Positions 51,130 to 60,559 of a stretch of 64,000 nt of DNA are shown here, piece after piece. The translations under genes and the position numbers were made by a program. This DNA comes from Pseudomonas sp. M47T1 (lineage in GTDB: Bacteria > Pseudomonadota > Gammaproteobacteria > Pseudomonadales > Pseudomonadaceae), in the NCBI RefSeq assembly GCF_000263855.1, contig NZ_AJWX01000020.1, forward strand, positions 1 through 64,000, given 5' to 3'. Under the pieces are notes generated by a model, which was not told the origin of the DNA, ran no database searches, and worked only from the letters and a program-made list of their open reading frames with translations. Position 1 is the first letter of the stretch, and every line of letters begins with the position of its first letter.

Positions 51130-51762
51130 ATGGCACAGATGGGACGCCCACGCACCTTTGACCGTGACGTGGCAATCACTCAGGCCTTGCACCTGTTCTG
51201 GGAGCACGGCTTTGACGCCACATCGCTCAGCCAGCTCAAGGCCACCATCGGTGGCGGTATTACCGCGCCCAGCTTCTACGCGGCGTTCGGCTCTAAGCAG
51301 GCGCTGTTCGAAGAGGTCATGGAGCGTTATCTGACCACCCATGGCAAAGTCACCGATCACCTGTTCGACACGGCCCTGCCGCCCAGGGAAGCGATCGAAA
51401 CAACCTTGCGGCAATCGGCGAAAATGCAGTGCGAGCCCGGTCATCCCAAGGGTTGCCTAGTCTCACTGGGTTTGCTAAGTGCCTGCTCGGAAGAAAGCAA
51501 AGCCATCAGTGGGCCGCTGGCTCGGGCGCGAACGTCCAACCGCGCCGGCATCCTGGCCTGTGTCGAGCGCGCCATTGCATCGGGGGAGCTGAGCGCAACG
51601 GTGGTGCCCGAGGCACTGGCCACGGCGTTTGACAGTTTCCTGCTGGGGATTTCAGTGTTGGCTCGCGACGGCATACCCTTCAAGACAATCGACGCGGCGG
51701 TGACGCAAGTCATGGCGTTATGGGATGCGTCGCGTAACAGCAGGGTTGAACACGCGGGCTGA
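51130..51762 (+). CDS. TetR-family repressor
   Basis: This 210-residue regulator has an N-terminal helix-turn-helix (RDVAITQALHLFWEHGFDAT, SLSQLKATIGGGITAPSFYAAFGSK) and a C-terminal effector domain with CEPGHPKGCLVSLG. It is of the TetR_C/AcrR type often paired with MFS efflux genes. The ATG at 51130 follows AAGGGGG. The frame from 51088 includes operator DNA and is rejected. Confidence 0.87.
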   Translation: MAQMGRPRTFDRDVAITQALHLFWEHGFDATSLSQLKATIGGGITAPSFYAAFGSKQALFEEVMERYLTTHGKVTDHLFDTALPPREAIETTLRQSAKMQCEPGHPKGCLVSLGLLSACSEESKAISGPLARARTSNRAGILACVERAIASGELSATVVPEALATAFDSFLLGISVLARDGIPFKTIDAAVTQVMALWDASRNSRVEHAG

Positions 51763-51888
51763 GTATCCGGACCGCCGGCCAGTGCCATTCCCTTCATGGC
51801 AAGCCAGGCCACGTCACACACGCCGCGCGGCATCAGTGACACCGCGTTGGTCGTGACCCAGCCCGCGGCAGCGGGGCCTTGGCAGCAC

Positions 51889-51914
51889 GGGCGGGCGGCG
51901 AAGGCCGCCCGCCT
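51889..51914. terminator. Strong GC hairpin between convergent genes
   Basis: GGCGGGCGGC (from 51890) pairs perfectly with GCCGCCCGCC (51904-51913) across a four-base loop, between the tetR and gcd stop codons. It probably serves both. Confidence 0.6.
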
Positions 51915-51920
51915 CTCCCC

Positions 51921-54329
51921 CTAATGACCGGAAGGCAACGCGTAGGCAATCAGGTAATCGCCCATCTTGGTCCCAAACGACCCGTGCCCACCTGCCATGA
52001 TCACCACATACTGCTTGCCATTGGCTTCATACGTCATCGGTGTGGCCTGGCCGCCGGCAGGCAAGCGCGCTTGCCAGACCAGGTCGCCATTGGTGACGTT
52101 GTAGGCGCGCAGGTAGTTATCCTGGGTGCCGGCGATGAACATCAGATTACCCGCAGTCGAGATAGGGCCGCCCAGCATCGGCACGCCGATCTTGAACGGC
52201 GGCAATTGAATCCCTGGCAAGCTGTCGCGCACCGTGCCGATCCGTTTGCGCCAGGCCACTTGGTGGGTTTTCATGTCCACGCCGGCGACATAGCCCCAGG
52301 CGGGAGCCTTGCAAGGCAAGCCCAGGGGTGACAGGAACGCGTTGATTTCCACGCCGTAGGGCACGCCATATTGCGGCTGGATGCCCATCTCGGTGCCCGA
52401 ACTGCCACCGGCGCCCTCTTTTGGCCACAGCGGGTTGTTGGGCCCGCGCGGAATCAGCTTGGACACGAACGGCAAGGCCATGGGGTTCATCAGCGCCACC
52501 TGACGGTCGGGGTTGACCGAAATGCCGCCCCATTCGAACACGCCCAGGTTGCCCGGGAACACCAAGGTGCCCTGCTCCGACGGCGGCGTGTACTGGCCCG
52601 CGTAGGACAGGCGCTTGAAGATCACCCGGCACATCAATTGGTCGAACATGGTGGCGCCCCACATGTTCTTGTCCGTCAGGGTCTGCACCGACGTCAGGTT
52701 CAGCGCCGAGCGTGGCTGGGTGGGGCTGGCACGATCACCAGGCGCCGCCTCGGTCGATGGCACCGGCACTTCGGAGACAGGCACGATGGGCTTGCCATCG
52801 CGACGGTCGAGCACGAACAGGTTGCCGGCCTTGGTCGGCACGTAAACGGCCGGTACGGCTTCGCCTGAGGCGACCTTCACGTCGGCCAAGGTTGGCTGGG
52901 AGGGCACGTCCATGTCCCAGAGGTCATGGTGGGTCGTCTGGTAGCTCCACACGAGCTTGCCCGTCGTGGCGTTCAAGGCAAGGATGGAACTGGAGTAGCG
53001 TTCCATGACCGGGGTGCGGTTGCCCCCCCAGATGTCCGGCGTCGGGTTACCCGTGGGGATGTAGACCACGTCGGTCTTGGCGTCGTAGGCCAGAGGCGCC
53101 CAGGCGTTGGGTGAGTTATTGACCAGGGTGTGGCCGTCGCCCGGCACGGCATTGGGGTTTTCCGCGCCCGTATCGAAAATCCAGCGCAGCGCCCCCGTAT
53201 TGACGTCGTAGCCGCGCAAGGCACCCGAAGGCTCATGAATCGACAGGTTGTCCGTCACGGAGCCGCCGATCACCACCGTGGTTCCCGTGACCACTGGCGG
53301 CGAGGTAGGTTCGAGTCCGCCCGGGTAGGCGTAGGGTTGCATTTGCTTGAGGTCCAGTTCGCCCTTGTTCGCGAAGTCGCTGCAAGCCTGGCCATTGTCG
53401 GCGTTGATGGCGAACAGACGGCCATCGTTCACGGGCAGGAACACTTTGCGCGGGCAGGCACTTTGCGCCGGCGCAGCGCTGGCAAGGCTGGTCGCGAATT
53501 CGGCGGTGTTGGCACTGTCGTAATACGCCACCCCGCGGCAGGTCAGGTGCTGGAACGAAGGGTCAGCCTTGAGCTTGGGATCGAACCGCCACTTCTCCTT
53601 GCCTGTCGCAGGGTCCAGCGCGACCAGGATCTGGTGGGTGGTGCAGATGAACATGTTGTCGCCGATCTTGATCGGCGTGAGTTCGTTGGTGGTCTCGCCA
53701 GAGTCATTCGCGGTCTTGCTTTCGCCGCTGCGGAATGTCCACGCCACTTGCAGATCCGCCACGTTCTTGTCATTGATCTGGCTCAGCGGAGAATACCGGG
53801 TGCCGGCCTGGGTCCGGCCGTACGCCGGCCAGTCGCCTGGCGCCACACCGTCGATGGCCTGGGCCTCGGCCGGCTGGGCTGCGGCGAGGGTGCCGTTGAT
53901 TTCCTGCGGGTCGTTAAAGATTGAATAGATGAGTACGGCAATGGCAAAGGCCAGTGTTACCACGAGGAATGATCGGCTGGCCTTCAGGTCGACAACGAAC
54001 CCCCGGGTAACGGCAGGCACCAGCAGCCAGATACCCAGCACACCGAGGATATCCAGGCGCGGTACCAGTGCCCAGAAGTCCGACCCGGCTTCCCAGAGCC
54101 CCCACAGCGTGGTCACCAGCATCAGCGCGCCGTACAGCCACAGCGCGGCGTCGGAGCCCCGAGACAGCAGCCGCGCGAACACCAGCAGCGCCAACCCCGC
54201 GATCACATAGTAGAAGGAGCCACCCAGCACTGTCAGCCATACCCCGCCGACCAGCAGGATCAACCCGATCAGGGCGGCGACAATGACGGTAAACGTTCTC
54301 AGACCTGATGGTGTAGCGGGCGTGTTCAT
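51921..54329 (-). CDS. gcd: Membrane-bound PQQ glucose dehydrogenase
   Basis: This 802-residue enzyme has five N-terminal helices (LRTFTVIVAALIGLILLVGG to FLVVTLAFAIAVLIYSIF) and a periplasmic PQQ propeller (GDWPAYGRTQAGTRYSPL, NSPNAWAPLAYD). The catalytic Asp lies in HHDLWDMDVPSQP, matching E. coli Gcd. It oxidises glucose to gluconolactone and passes electrons to ubiquinone. Quinate/shikimate relatives share this fold, but the N-terminal GGVWLTVLGGSFYYVIAG and length favour Gcd. Acidification by gluconate would aid phosphate release. Confidence 0.88.
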   Translation of the reverse strand: MNTPATPSGLRTFTVIVAALIGLILLVGGVWLTVLGGSFYYVIAGLALLVFARLLSRGSDAALWLYGALMLVTTLWGLWEAGSDFWALVPRLDILGVLGIWLLVPAVTRGFVVDLKASRSFLVVTLAFAIAVLIYSIFNDPQEINGTLAAAQPAEAQAIDGVAPGDWPAYGRTQAGTRYSPLSQINDKNVADLQVAWTFRSGESKTANDSGETTNELTPIKIGDNMFICTTHQILVALDPATGKEKWRFDPKLKADPSFQHLTCRGVAYYDSANTAEFATSLASAAPAQSACPRKVFLPVNDGRLFAINADNGQACSDFANKGELDLKQMQPYAYPGGLEPTSPPVVTGTTVVIGGSVTDNLSIHEPSGALRGYDVNTGALRWIFDTGAENPNAVPGDGHTLVNNSPNAWAPLAYDAKTDVVYIPTGNPTPDIWGGNRTPVMERYSSSILALNATTGKLVWSYQTTHHDLWDMDVPSQPTLADVKVASGEAVPAVYVPTKAGNLFVLDRRDGKPIVPVSEVPVPSTEAAPGDRASPTQPRSALNLTSVQTLTDKNMWGATMFDQLMCRVIFKRLSYAGQYTPPSEQGTLVFPGNLGVFEWGGISVNPDRQVALMNPMALPFVSKLIPRGPNNPLWPKEGAGGSSGTEMGIQPQYGVPYGVEINAFLSPLGLPCKAPAWGYVAGVDMKTHQVAWRKRIGTVRDSLPGIQLPPFKIGVPMLGGPISTAGNLMFIAGTQDNYLRAYNVTNGDLVWQARLPAGGQATPMTYEANGKQYVVIMAGGHGSFGTKMGDYLIAYALPSGH

Positions 54330-54735
54330 GGTTGTGTTCTCTTTATGTCGGCTGCCAAGGGTCGCAGACGTGATCACCGGTTATAACTATGTGATCGTAG
54401 TCGAACAGACCCTTCTGTCCAGCAAGGACCTGAGATGTCATCAAACCGACTTGGTGGCCAAGGTGGTCGCACCCGGCAAGCGTTCAGCGCAAGCGACGTG
54501 CCGGAGAGTGCGCGGCGCCTCCAACGCTGCCTTATCATTGAGCAAGCGAGTACGCAATCACGTAATCACCCTTGTGTGCGGGCGACGTGGTCTGGACGCC
54601 GCCTGAGCGCGCCTGCTGCGCCAATGGCAGAAACGCACCGGTCGATGGCGGTTCAGTGCAAGCTGTGCAACAGTAATCGCCCGCCTGCCCGGCAGGCCAT
54701 GGGCGCACTGAAACTACCAGGGACAGGAATCCGTG
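54330..54735. other. Non-coding gap between gcd and GAF gene
   Basis: The 406 bp include the gcd promoter and the leader of the GAF gene. Several open frames cross it, but none has a ribosome site together with sensible composition. Nothing else is recognised. Confidence 0.5.
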
Positions 54736-55248
54736 ATGAATGAATCGACCTTGGCGGCGAGCGGCCTGCTCACCACCGCAGAACGCGCGGCGATCGCGGA
54801 GATCGAAGCCACCACCAGCATCCTCAGCCTGGTCACCCGGCTGACCAGCCTGCGTTTTGCCGGCATTGCTAAGTTTACCGACAGTGAATGGATTGTCTGT
54901 TCAGTCTACGACCCCACCCAGTTTGGCATCGAGGTGGGCGACACCGTCGACATCGAAACCACCCTGTGCAGCGAATTCAGACGCGACCCGCAGGCACTGT
55001 TCCTGTCGCGCATCAGCGACAACCAGCGCTTCTGCGACCGCCCGATCGTGAAACGACACGCCATCGAGAGTTATGCCGGCGCACCGATCTTCCTGCCCGA
55101 CGGCACCCTGTTCGGCGCGCTGTGTGCGCTGGACTCGCGGGCCGTGCTGTTTGAAGACCCGGATTTGGAAGAAACATTGATGCTGTTTGCGCGGCTGATA
55201 GGCTGCATCTTCTTCGCCAATCCGGACCCGCATCAGGCCGCCTGCTAG
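54736..55248 (+). CDS. GAF-domain protein
   Basis: This 170-residue protein is a single GAF domain (FAGIAKFTDSEWIVCSVYD, SRISDNQRFCDRPIVKRHAI, ESYAGAPIFLPDGTLFGALC ALDSR), resembling stand-alone GAF sensors or the sensing half of histidine kinases. No output domain follows. AGGA precedes the ATG. The ligand is unknown. Confidence 0.75.
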   Translation: MNESTLAASGLLTTAERAAIAEIEATTSILSLVTRLTSLRFAGIAKFTDSEWIVCSVYDPTQFGIEVGDTVDIETTLCSEFRRDPQALFLSRISDNQRFCDRPIVKRHAIESYAGAPIFLPDGTLFGALCALDSRAVLFEDPDLEETLMLFARLIGCIFFANPDPHQAAC

Positions 55249-55310
55249 TCACAGGACTCGCTGGGCGGCGGCCCTCATTCTCCGGCTCGTTGACGGATGG
55301 AACGCCCGTC

Positions 55311-55509
55311 CAGCTTGTATGACAGGCTTATGTCTTCGCACGCATCAACGCACTGCTCCGCCTGCCAAGCCAAACGGAAAAACACCTTAAAACAACAAAA
55401 CCTTCTGAGACTGCGATTTTTTGCCAGCATAAATCGGATTTAGTCCGAAAACGCATACCCCCCCTTCCTTCAACACGTATTGCCTGCAACCCAATACAGC
55501 TTGTATGAT
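55311..55509. promoter_or_regulatory. 12-bp direct repeat upstream of the sugar-acid symporter
   Basis: CAGCTTGTATGA occurs at 55311-55322 and 55498-55509, and the second copy continues TGTCTGTTAAC. The 381-bp gap 55249-55629 otherwise holds no gene. The repeats may be a regulator site for the transporter-gudD operon. Confidence 0.4.
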
Positions 55510-55629
55510 GTCTGTTAACAAGGCGATACTCCCTTCAGCTCAATCAGCATCCAACACGCAGGGCCGGCGGCACCCCCGCCGGCATCAATATCTGACCCGC
55601 ATAAAAACAATCCGTGGGAGATTTGAATT

Positions 55630-56997
55630 GTGAACAATTCAAGCAACGCGTCTGCTGCCGCCGGCGGTGAGCCAACCCTGGCTCGCGCCGTGGCCAAAGT
55701 GAAGAGCCACGTGCTCCCACTGTTCGTCATCATGTTCATCGTCAACTACATCGACCGCGTCAACATTGGTTTCGTGCGCACGCACCTGGAACATGACCTG
55801 GGCATTGGTGCCGCCGCCTACGGGCTGGGCGCCGGGCTGTTCTTCATCGGCTATGCGCTGTTTGAAGTACCGTCCAACATGCTGCTGCAGAAAATGGGCG
55901 CCCGAATCTGGCTGACCCGCATCATGCTGACGTGGGGCCTGGTGGCCACGCTAATGGCGTTCATCCAGAATGAAACCCAGTTTTACATCCTGCGCGTGTT
56001 GCTGGGCGTGGCCGAGGCGGGCTTCTTTCCGGGCGTGATCTATTACTTCACCCGTTGGCTGCCCGGCGCCGAGCGTGGCAAGGCCATTGCCATTTTCCTC
56101 AGTGGTTCGGCCGTCGCCTCGCTGATCTCGGGCCCATTGTCGGGCGTGCTGCTGCAAATCGAAGGGTTTGGCTTGCATGGCTGGCAGTGGATGTTCGCCA
56201 TCGAAGGGCTGGTGTCGGTGGTGCTGGGCTTGGTGGTGTGGTTCTGGCTGGACTCCAACCCCCACGACGCCCGCTGGCTTAGCCGAGAAGAACAGGATGC
56301 ACTGGTGGGCGCCATCGATCAGGAGCAGCGGGACCGCGATGCGCTGCAAACCATCAAGCCCACCTTGGGCAAGCTGCTCAAGGACGGTCAGATCCTGATG
56401 TTCTGCGTCCTGTACTTCTGCATACAGCTAACCATCTACGCCGCTACGTTCTGGCTGCCCAGCATCATCAAGAAAATGGGCGACCTGAGCGACATCCAGG
56501 TGGGCTTCTTCAACTCCATCCCCTGGCTGATCTCGATCATCGCCATGTACGCCTTTGCCGCGCTGTCAGGCAAGTTCAAGTTTCAGCAAGCCTGGGTCGC
56601 CGCCGCCCTGCTGATTGCCGGCGCCGGCATGTTGCTGTCCACCGTCGGCGGGCCGATCTTTGCCTTTGTCGCTGTGTGTTTTGCCGCGATAGGCTTCAAG
56701 TCGGCGTCGTCGCTGTTCTGGCCTATTCCCCAAGGCTACCTGGACGTGCGCATCGCTGCGGCAGTCATTGCCCTGATCAACTCCATCGGCAACCTGGGCG
56801 GTTTCGTGGCACCGGCCACCTTCGGCATTCTGGAGCAAAGCACCGGCTCCATTCAGGGCGGCCTTTATGGTCTGGCCGGCACGTCGATCTTCGCCGCCAT
56901 CCTGGTGTTCTTCGCCAAGACCCAGCCCAAGGCCGGCAGGCCCATCATGTCCCAAGCCAGCGCACCGCACCCGGTGGTGCTGGGCAAAACACACTGA
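55630..56997 (+). CDS. Anion:cation symporter (MFS), likely sugar-acid uptake
   Basis: This 455-residue MFS protein of the ACS family has NYIDRVNIGFVRTHLEHDLG in helix 1 and FFIGYALFEVPSNMLLQK. It starts at GTG (55630) with GGGAG upstream. It lies 41 bp before gudD in the same direction, so D-glucarate or a related aldarate is likely. It differs from the GudP-like protein at 60560, so the window has two candidate importers. Confidence 0.82.
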   Translation: MNNSSNASAAAGGEPTLARAVAKVKSHVLPLFVIMFIVNYIDRVNIGFVRTHLEHDLGIGAAAYGLGAGLFFIGYALFEVPSNMLLQKMGARIWLTRIMLTWGLVATLMAFIQNETQFYILRVLLGVAEAGFFPGVIYYFTRWLPGAERGKAIAIFLSGSAVASLISGPLSGVLLQIEGFGLHGWQWMFAIEGLVSVVLGLVVWFWLDSNPHDARWLSREEQDALVGAIDQEQRDRDALQTIKPTLGKLLKDGQILMFCVLYFCIQLTIYAATFWLPSIIKKMGDLSDIQVGFFNSIPWLISIIAMYAFAALSGKFKFQQAWVAAALLIAGAGMLLSTVGGPIFAFVAVCFAAIGFKSASSLFWPIPQGYLDVRIAAAVIALINSIGNLGGFVAPATFGILEQSTGSIQGGLYGLAGTSIFAAILVFFAKTQPKAGRPIMSQASAPHPVVLGKTH

Positions 56998-57038
56998 TCC
57001 CTTGACAGCTGACCTACCTTAATTCGCAGGAACCGCAT

Positions 57039-58382
57039 ATGACTACCGCACCCACCAACAACGCCCCCGTCGTCACCCAACTGCAAGTGATCCCCGTGGC
57101 CGGCCACGACAGCATGCTGATGAACCTCAGCGGCGCCCACGGCCCGTACTTCACGCGCAACATCGTCATTCTCACCGACAGCGCCGGGAACACCGGCGTG
57201 GGTGAAGTACCTGGCGGCGAGCGCATTCGCGAAACCCTGGAAGACGCTCGCAGCCTGGTGGTGGGCCAGCCCATCGGCCAGTACCAGCGCATCCTCAACC
57301 AGATGCGCACCACCTTCGCCGCCCGCGACGCCGCCGGCCGCGGCCTGCAAACCTTCGACCTGCGCATCACCATCCACGCCGTCACTGCCATGGAAGCCGC
57401 CCTGCTTGACCTGCTGGGCCAGTTCCTGGAAGTGCCCGTGGCCGCCCTGCTCGGCGAAGGTCAGCAGCGCGATGCGGTGAAAATGCTCGGTTACCTGTTC
57501 TACATCGGCGACCGCAGCGCCACCGACCTGGCCTACCGCAGCGAACCCGACGCCAGCGACGACTGGAGCCGCCTGCGTCACGAAAAAGCCATGACCCCGG
57601 AAGCGGTAGTGCGCCTGGCCGAAGCCGCCAAGGCGAAATACGGCTTCAACGACTTCAAACTCAAGGGCGGCGTGCTGCGCGGCGAAGAAGAAATCGAAGC
57701 GGTCACCGCCCTGGCCGAACGCTTTCCGGACGCACGCATCACCCTGGACCCCAACGGCGCCTGGTCACTGAAACAGGCCATTGCCCTGTGCCGCGACCAG
57801 CACAAAGTGCTGGCCTACGCCGAAGACCCTTGCGGTGCCGAAAACGGTTACTCGGGCCGCGAAGTGATGGCCGAGTTCCGTCGCGCCACCGGCCTGCCTA
57901 CTGCCACCAACATGATCGCCACCGACTGGCGTGAAATGGGCCACGCCATCCAACTGCAATCGGTGGACATTCCCCTGGCCGACCCGCACTTCTGGACCCT
58001 GCAGGGCTCGGTGCGCGTGGCGCAGATGTGCCACGAATGGGGCCTGACCTGGGGTTCGCACTCCAACAATCACTTCGACATTTCCCTGGCCATGTTCACC
58101 CAGGTGGCCGCCGCCGCCCCGGGCGACATCACCGCCATCGACACCCACTGGATCTGGCAGGACGGCCAGCGCCTGACCAAGGCTCCGCTGAAAATCGAAG
58201 ACGGCTTCGTCAAGGTGCCGGCCAAGCCGGGTCTGGGCGTGGACATCGACATGGACGCCGTGGCCAAGGCCCACGAGCTGTACAAAGGCATGGGCCTGGG
58301 CGCCCGTGACGACAGCGTGGCCATGCAGTTCCTGATTCCTGGCTGGACCTTCGACAACAAGAAGCCCTGCCTGGTGCGCTGA
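57039..58382 (+). CDS. gudD: Glucarate dehydratase
   Basis: This 447-residue enolase-superfamily enzyme dehydrates D-glucarate to 5-keto-4-deoxyglucarate. Catalytic Lys207 and Lys209 (FKLKGG), metal ligand Asp237 with Asn239 (LDPNGAW), Glu262 (EDPCGAENGYSGRE) and base His341 (GSHSNNH) are all present. GCAGGAA precedes the ATG. It forms an operon with the symporter. A GC stem at about 58413-58443 follows the stop. Confidence 0.96.
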   Translation: MTTAPTNNAPVVTQLQVIPVAGHDSMLMNLSGAHGPYFTRNIVILTDSAGNTGVGEVPGGERIRETLEDARSLVVGQPIGQYQRILNQMRTTFAARDAAGRGLQTFDLRITIHAVTAMEAALLDLLGQFLEVPVAALLGEGQQRDAVKMLGYLFYIGDRSATDLAYRSEPDASDDWSRLRHEKAMTPEAVVRLAEAAKAKYGFNDFKLKGGVLRGEEEIEAVTALAERFPDARITLDPNGAWSLKQAIALCRDQHKVLAYAEDPCGAENGYSGREVMAEFRRATGLPTATNMIATDWREMGHAIQLQSVDIPLADPHFWTLQGSVRVAQMCHEWGLTWGSHSNNHFDISLAMFTQVAAAAPGDITAIDTHWIWQDGQRLTKAPLKIEDGFVKVPAKPGLGVDIDMDAVAKAHELYKGMGLGARDDSVAMQFLIPGWTFDNKKPCLVR

Positions 58383-58450
58383 ACCCCGACGTCGACTGTG
58401 TCGCGGCCGCACTCGTCGCCACTGCCAGCGGCTGCGGCGACGAAACCGCG

Positions 58451-60361
58451 TCACGGCTGGCTGGCGCCTTGGGGGGCAACCGGTGGCGCGGGTTTTTCCG
58501 CGCCGCCGTACTCTGGCTTGAGCCTGCCATCGCTGTCGAGCATCCAGCTGTCCAGCACCTGACGCACCACGGGGCCTGCGACTTTACCGCCGGCCTCGCC
58601 GTTTTCAATGGCCACCGCGACAACGATCGCCGGGCTCTGTGCCGGGGCGAATCCTACGAAAAAGGCATTGTCACGGTGCCGCTCCAGGGTTTTCAGTCGG
58701 TTGTAGCGCTCCCCCTGCTTGATCGCCACCACTTGCGCGGTACCACTCTTGGCCGCGATGCGGTATTGCACGCCCTTGGCCAGGTCATGGGCGGTGCCAC
58801 GTGGATCGTTCATCACCAATTGCATGGCCGCGCTCACCTCACCCCAGGCTTTCGGGTCGTGCAGCACGATGTTGGGTATCGGGTGCTGATCCACCGGTGC
58901 CACGCCGCCCACTTGCATGGCCAGATGGGGACGGTACCAGACGCCTTTGCTGGCAATCAGTGCCGTGGCCTGAGTCAGTTGCAGTGGCGTCACCTGCATA
59001 TAGCCCTGGCCAATGCCCAGGATAACCGTCTCCCCCGGGAACCATGGCTGGCGACGAGTGGCCTGTTTCCATTGAGCGGAAGGCATCAACCCGGGCGCTT
59101 CCTCGGCCATGTCCATTGACACCTTCTGCCCCAACCCGAAACGGCTGAGGTACTCATGCAGGGTGTCGATACCCAGTTTGTGCGCCAGGTCGTAGAAGTA
59201 GGTGTCATTGGAGCGTTTGATGGCGGTGTTCAGGTCTACCCAGCCCTCGCCACTGTGGTTCCAGTTACGGTACTTGTGGTCGAAATTGGGCAACTGGAAG
59301 AACCCGGGGTCGAAGACCCGGCTGGCTGGCGTGATGGTACCTGTGTCCAAACCGGTGATCGCCACTTCCGGCTTGATGGTCGAGCCGGGCGAATACAGGC
59401 CGCGCAACACCCGGTTGAACAGTGGCCGGTCGGGGGAATCGCGCAACTGGGCATACTGCGGGCCGCTGATGCCGGTCACGAACAGGTTGGGGTCGAAACT
59501 GGGGTTGCTGACCATGGCCAGCACCTCGCCAGTCCTGGGGTCCAGGGCCACCACCGCACCACGCCGATCGCCCAGGGCCTTTTCGGCCGCCTCCTGCAAA
59601 TGCACATCCAGGCTCAGCACAATGTTCTGGCCAGCCACCGGGTCGGTCTTGTTCAGCACCCGCATCACCCGACCCTGGGCATTGGTCTCGACCTCTTCAT
59701 AGCCCACATGGCCGTGCAACTGCGGTTCGTAGAACTGCTCGACCCCGGTCTTGCCAATGGCCAGTGAGCCACGGTATTCGACCGGGTCAATGCGCTTGCT
59801 TTCGCTTTCGTTGATACGCCCCACAAACCCCACCGAGTGGGCGAAGCGAGCGCCGAAGGGATAATGGCGGACAAATTGCGGCTGCACTTCGATACCGGGC
59901 AGCCAGTATTCATTGACGGACACCAGGGCGATTTGCGCCTCGGTCAACTGGTAGAGGATGGTGACCGGTTCAAATGGATGACGAGACTGCTTAAGCGCCT
60001 TGTCGAACTGCGCTCGGGTCTCGGGGGGCAGTTGCAGGATATTGACCAGACGGTCTAAAACCGCCTTCCAGTCCCCTGCCCGCTCGCGGGTCAGGGTCAG
60101 GTTGAAGCTGGGCAGGTTCTCGGCCAGCACCACGCCGTTGCGGTCATAGATCAGCCCGCGCTCCGGCGGGATGGGCAGCACGTGCACCCGGTTGTTTTCC
60201 GATACCGTGGAGTTGTAGGCGAATTGGGTCACCTGCAGAAAATACATCCTGGCAACCAGGGTGACGCCCAATACCACCACCAGCACCGCGCAGGCCAGCA
60301 ACCGCTTGTTGACCAGGCGCTGCTCTTTGTCATGGTCTTTCAATGCGATCGGATCGAGCAC
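58451..60361 (-). CDS. mrdA: Penicillin-binding protein 2 (elongasome transpeptidase)
   Basis: This 636-residue class B PBP has one N-terminal helix (LLACAVLVVVLGVTLVARMYF), a PBP dimer domain (IPPERGLIYDRNGVVLAENL), and the transpeptidase motifs SPGSTIK, SND and KSGTA. GTG at 60361 (LDPIALKDHDKEQRLVNKR follows) gives the usual PBP2 length; the upstream extension is non-conserved. It lacks the mreCD/rodA neighbours of the main mrdA locus, so it is probably a second, unlinked PBP2 paralogue, as occurs in many Pseudomonas. Confidence 0.88.
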   Translation of the reverse strand: MLDPIALKDHDKEQRLVNKRLLACAVLVVVLGVTLVARMYFLQVTQFAYNSTVSENNRVHVLPIPPERGLIYDRNGVVLAENLPSFNLTLTRERAGDWKAVLDRLVNILQLPPETRAQFDKALKQSRHPFEPVTILYQLTEAQIALVSVNEYWLPGIEVQPQFVRHYPFGARFAHSVGFVGRINESESKRIDPVEYRGSLAIGKTGVEQFYEPQLHGHVGYEEVETNAQGRVMRVLNKTDPVAGQNIVLSLDVHLQEAAEKALGDRRGAVVALDPRTGEVLAMVSNPSFDPNLFVTGISGPQYAQLRDSPDRPLFNRVLRGLYSPGSTIKPEVAITGLDTGTITPASRVFDPGFFQLPNFDHKYRNWNHSGEGWVDLNTAIKRSNDTYFYDLAHKLGIDTLHEYLSRFGLGQKVSMDMAEEAPGLMPSAQWKQATRRQPWFPGETVILGIGQGYMQVTPLQLTQATALIASKGVWYRPHLAMQVGGVAPVDQHPIPNIVLHDPKAWGEVSAAMQLVMNDPRGTAHDLAKGVQYRIAAKSGTAQVVAIKQGERYNRLKTLERHRDNAFFVGFAPAQSPAIVVAVAIENGEAGGKVAGPVVRQVLDSWMLDSDGRLKPEYGGAEKPAPPVAPQGASQP

Positions 60362-60559
60362 ACGCGCCCCTTGGCGTTGATTGATACCCCTTGCAGAGTG
60401 ATTTCCAGACCCATTGAAAAACCGCGACACGCGCGGTTGTCGGGCACCCGTGAGGGTGCAGTACACAAGTCAGGCACAGGCGCTGATCGTACAACTTCCG
60501 GCCTGTGCGCTGCTAACAAAACCTGATGAACAGGGTTTCATTGCTGCCAGAGGAACTTT

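Noticed and set aside
53130..53924. 264-residue plus-strand frame inside gcd
   Set aside because: It is antisense to the PQQ domain of gcd, and its composition is not protein-like.
54330..54735. Possible small genes in the gcd-GAF gap
   Set aside because: No ribosome site and no sensible composition. I treat it as non-coding.
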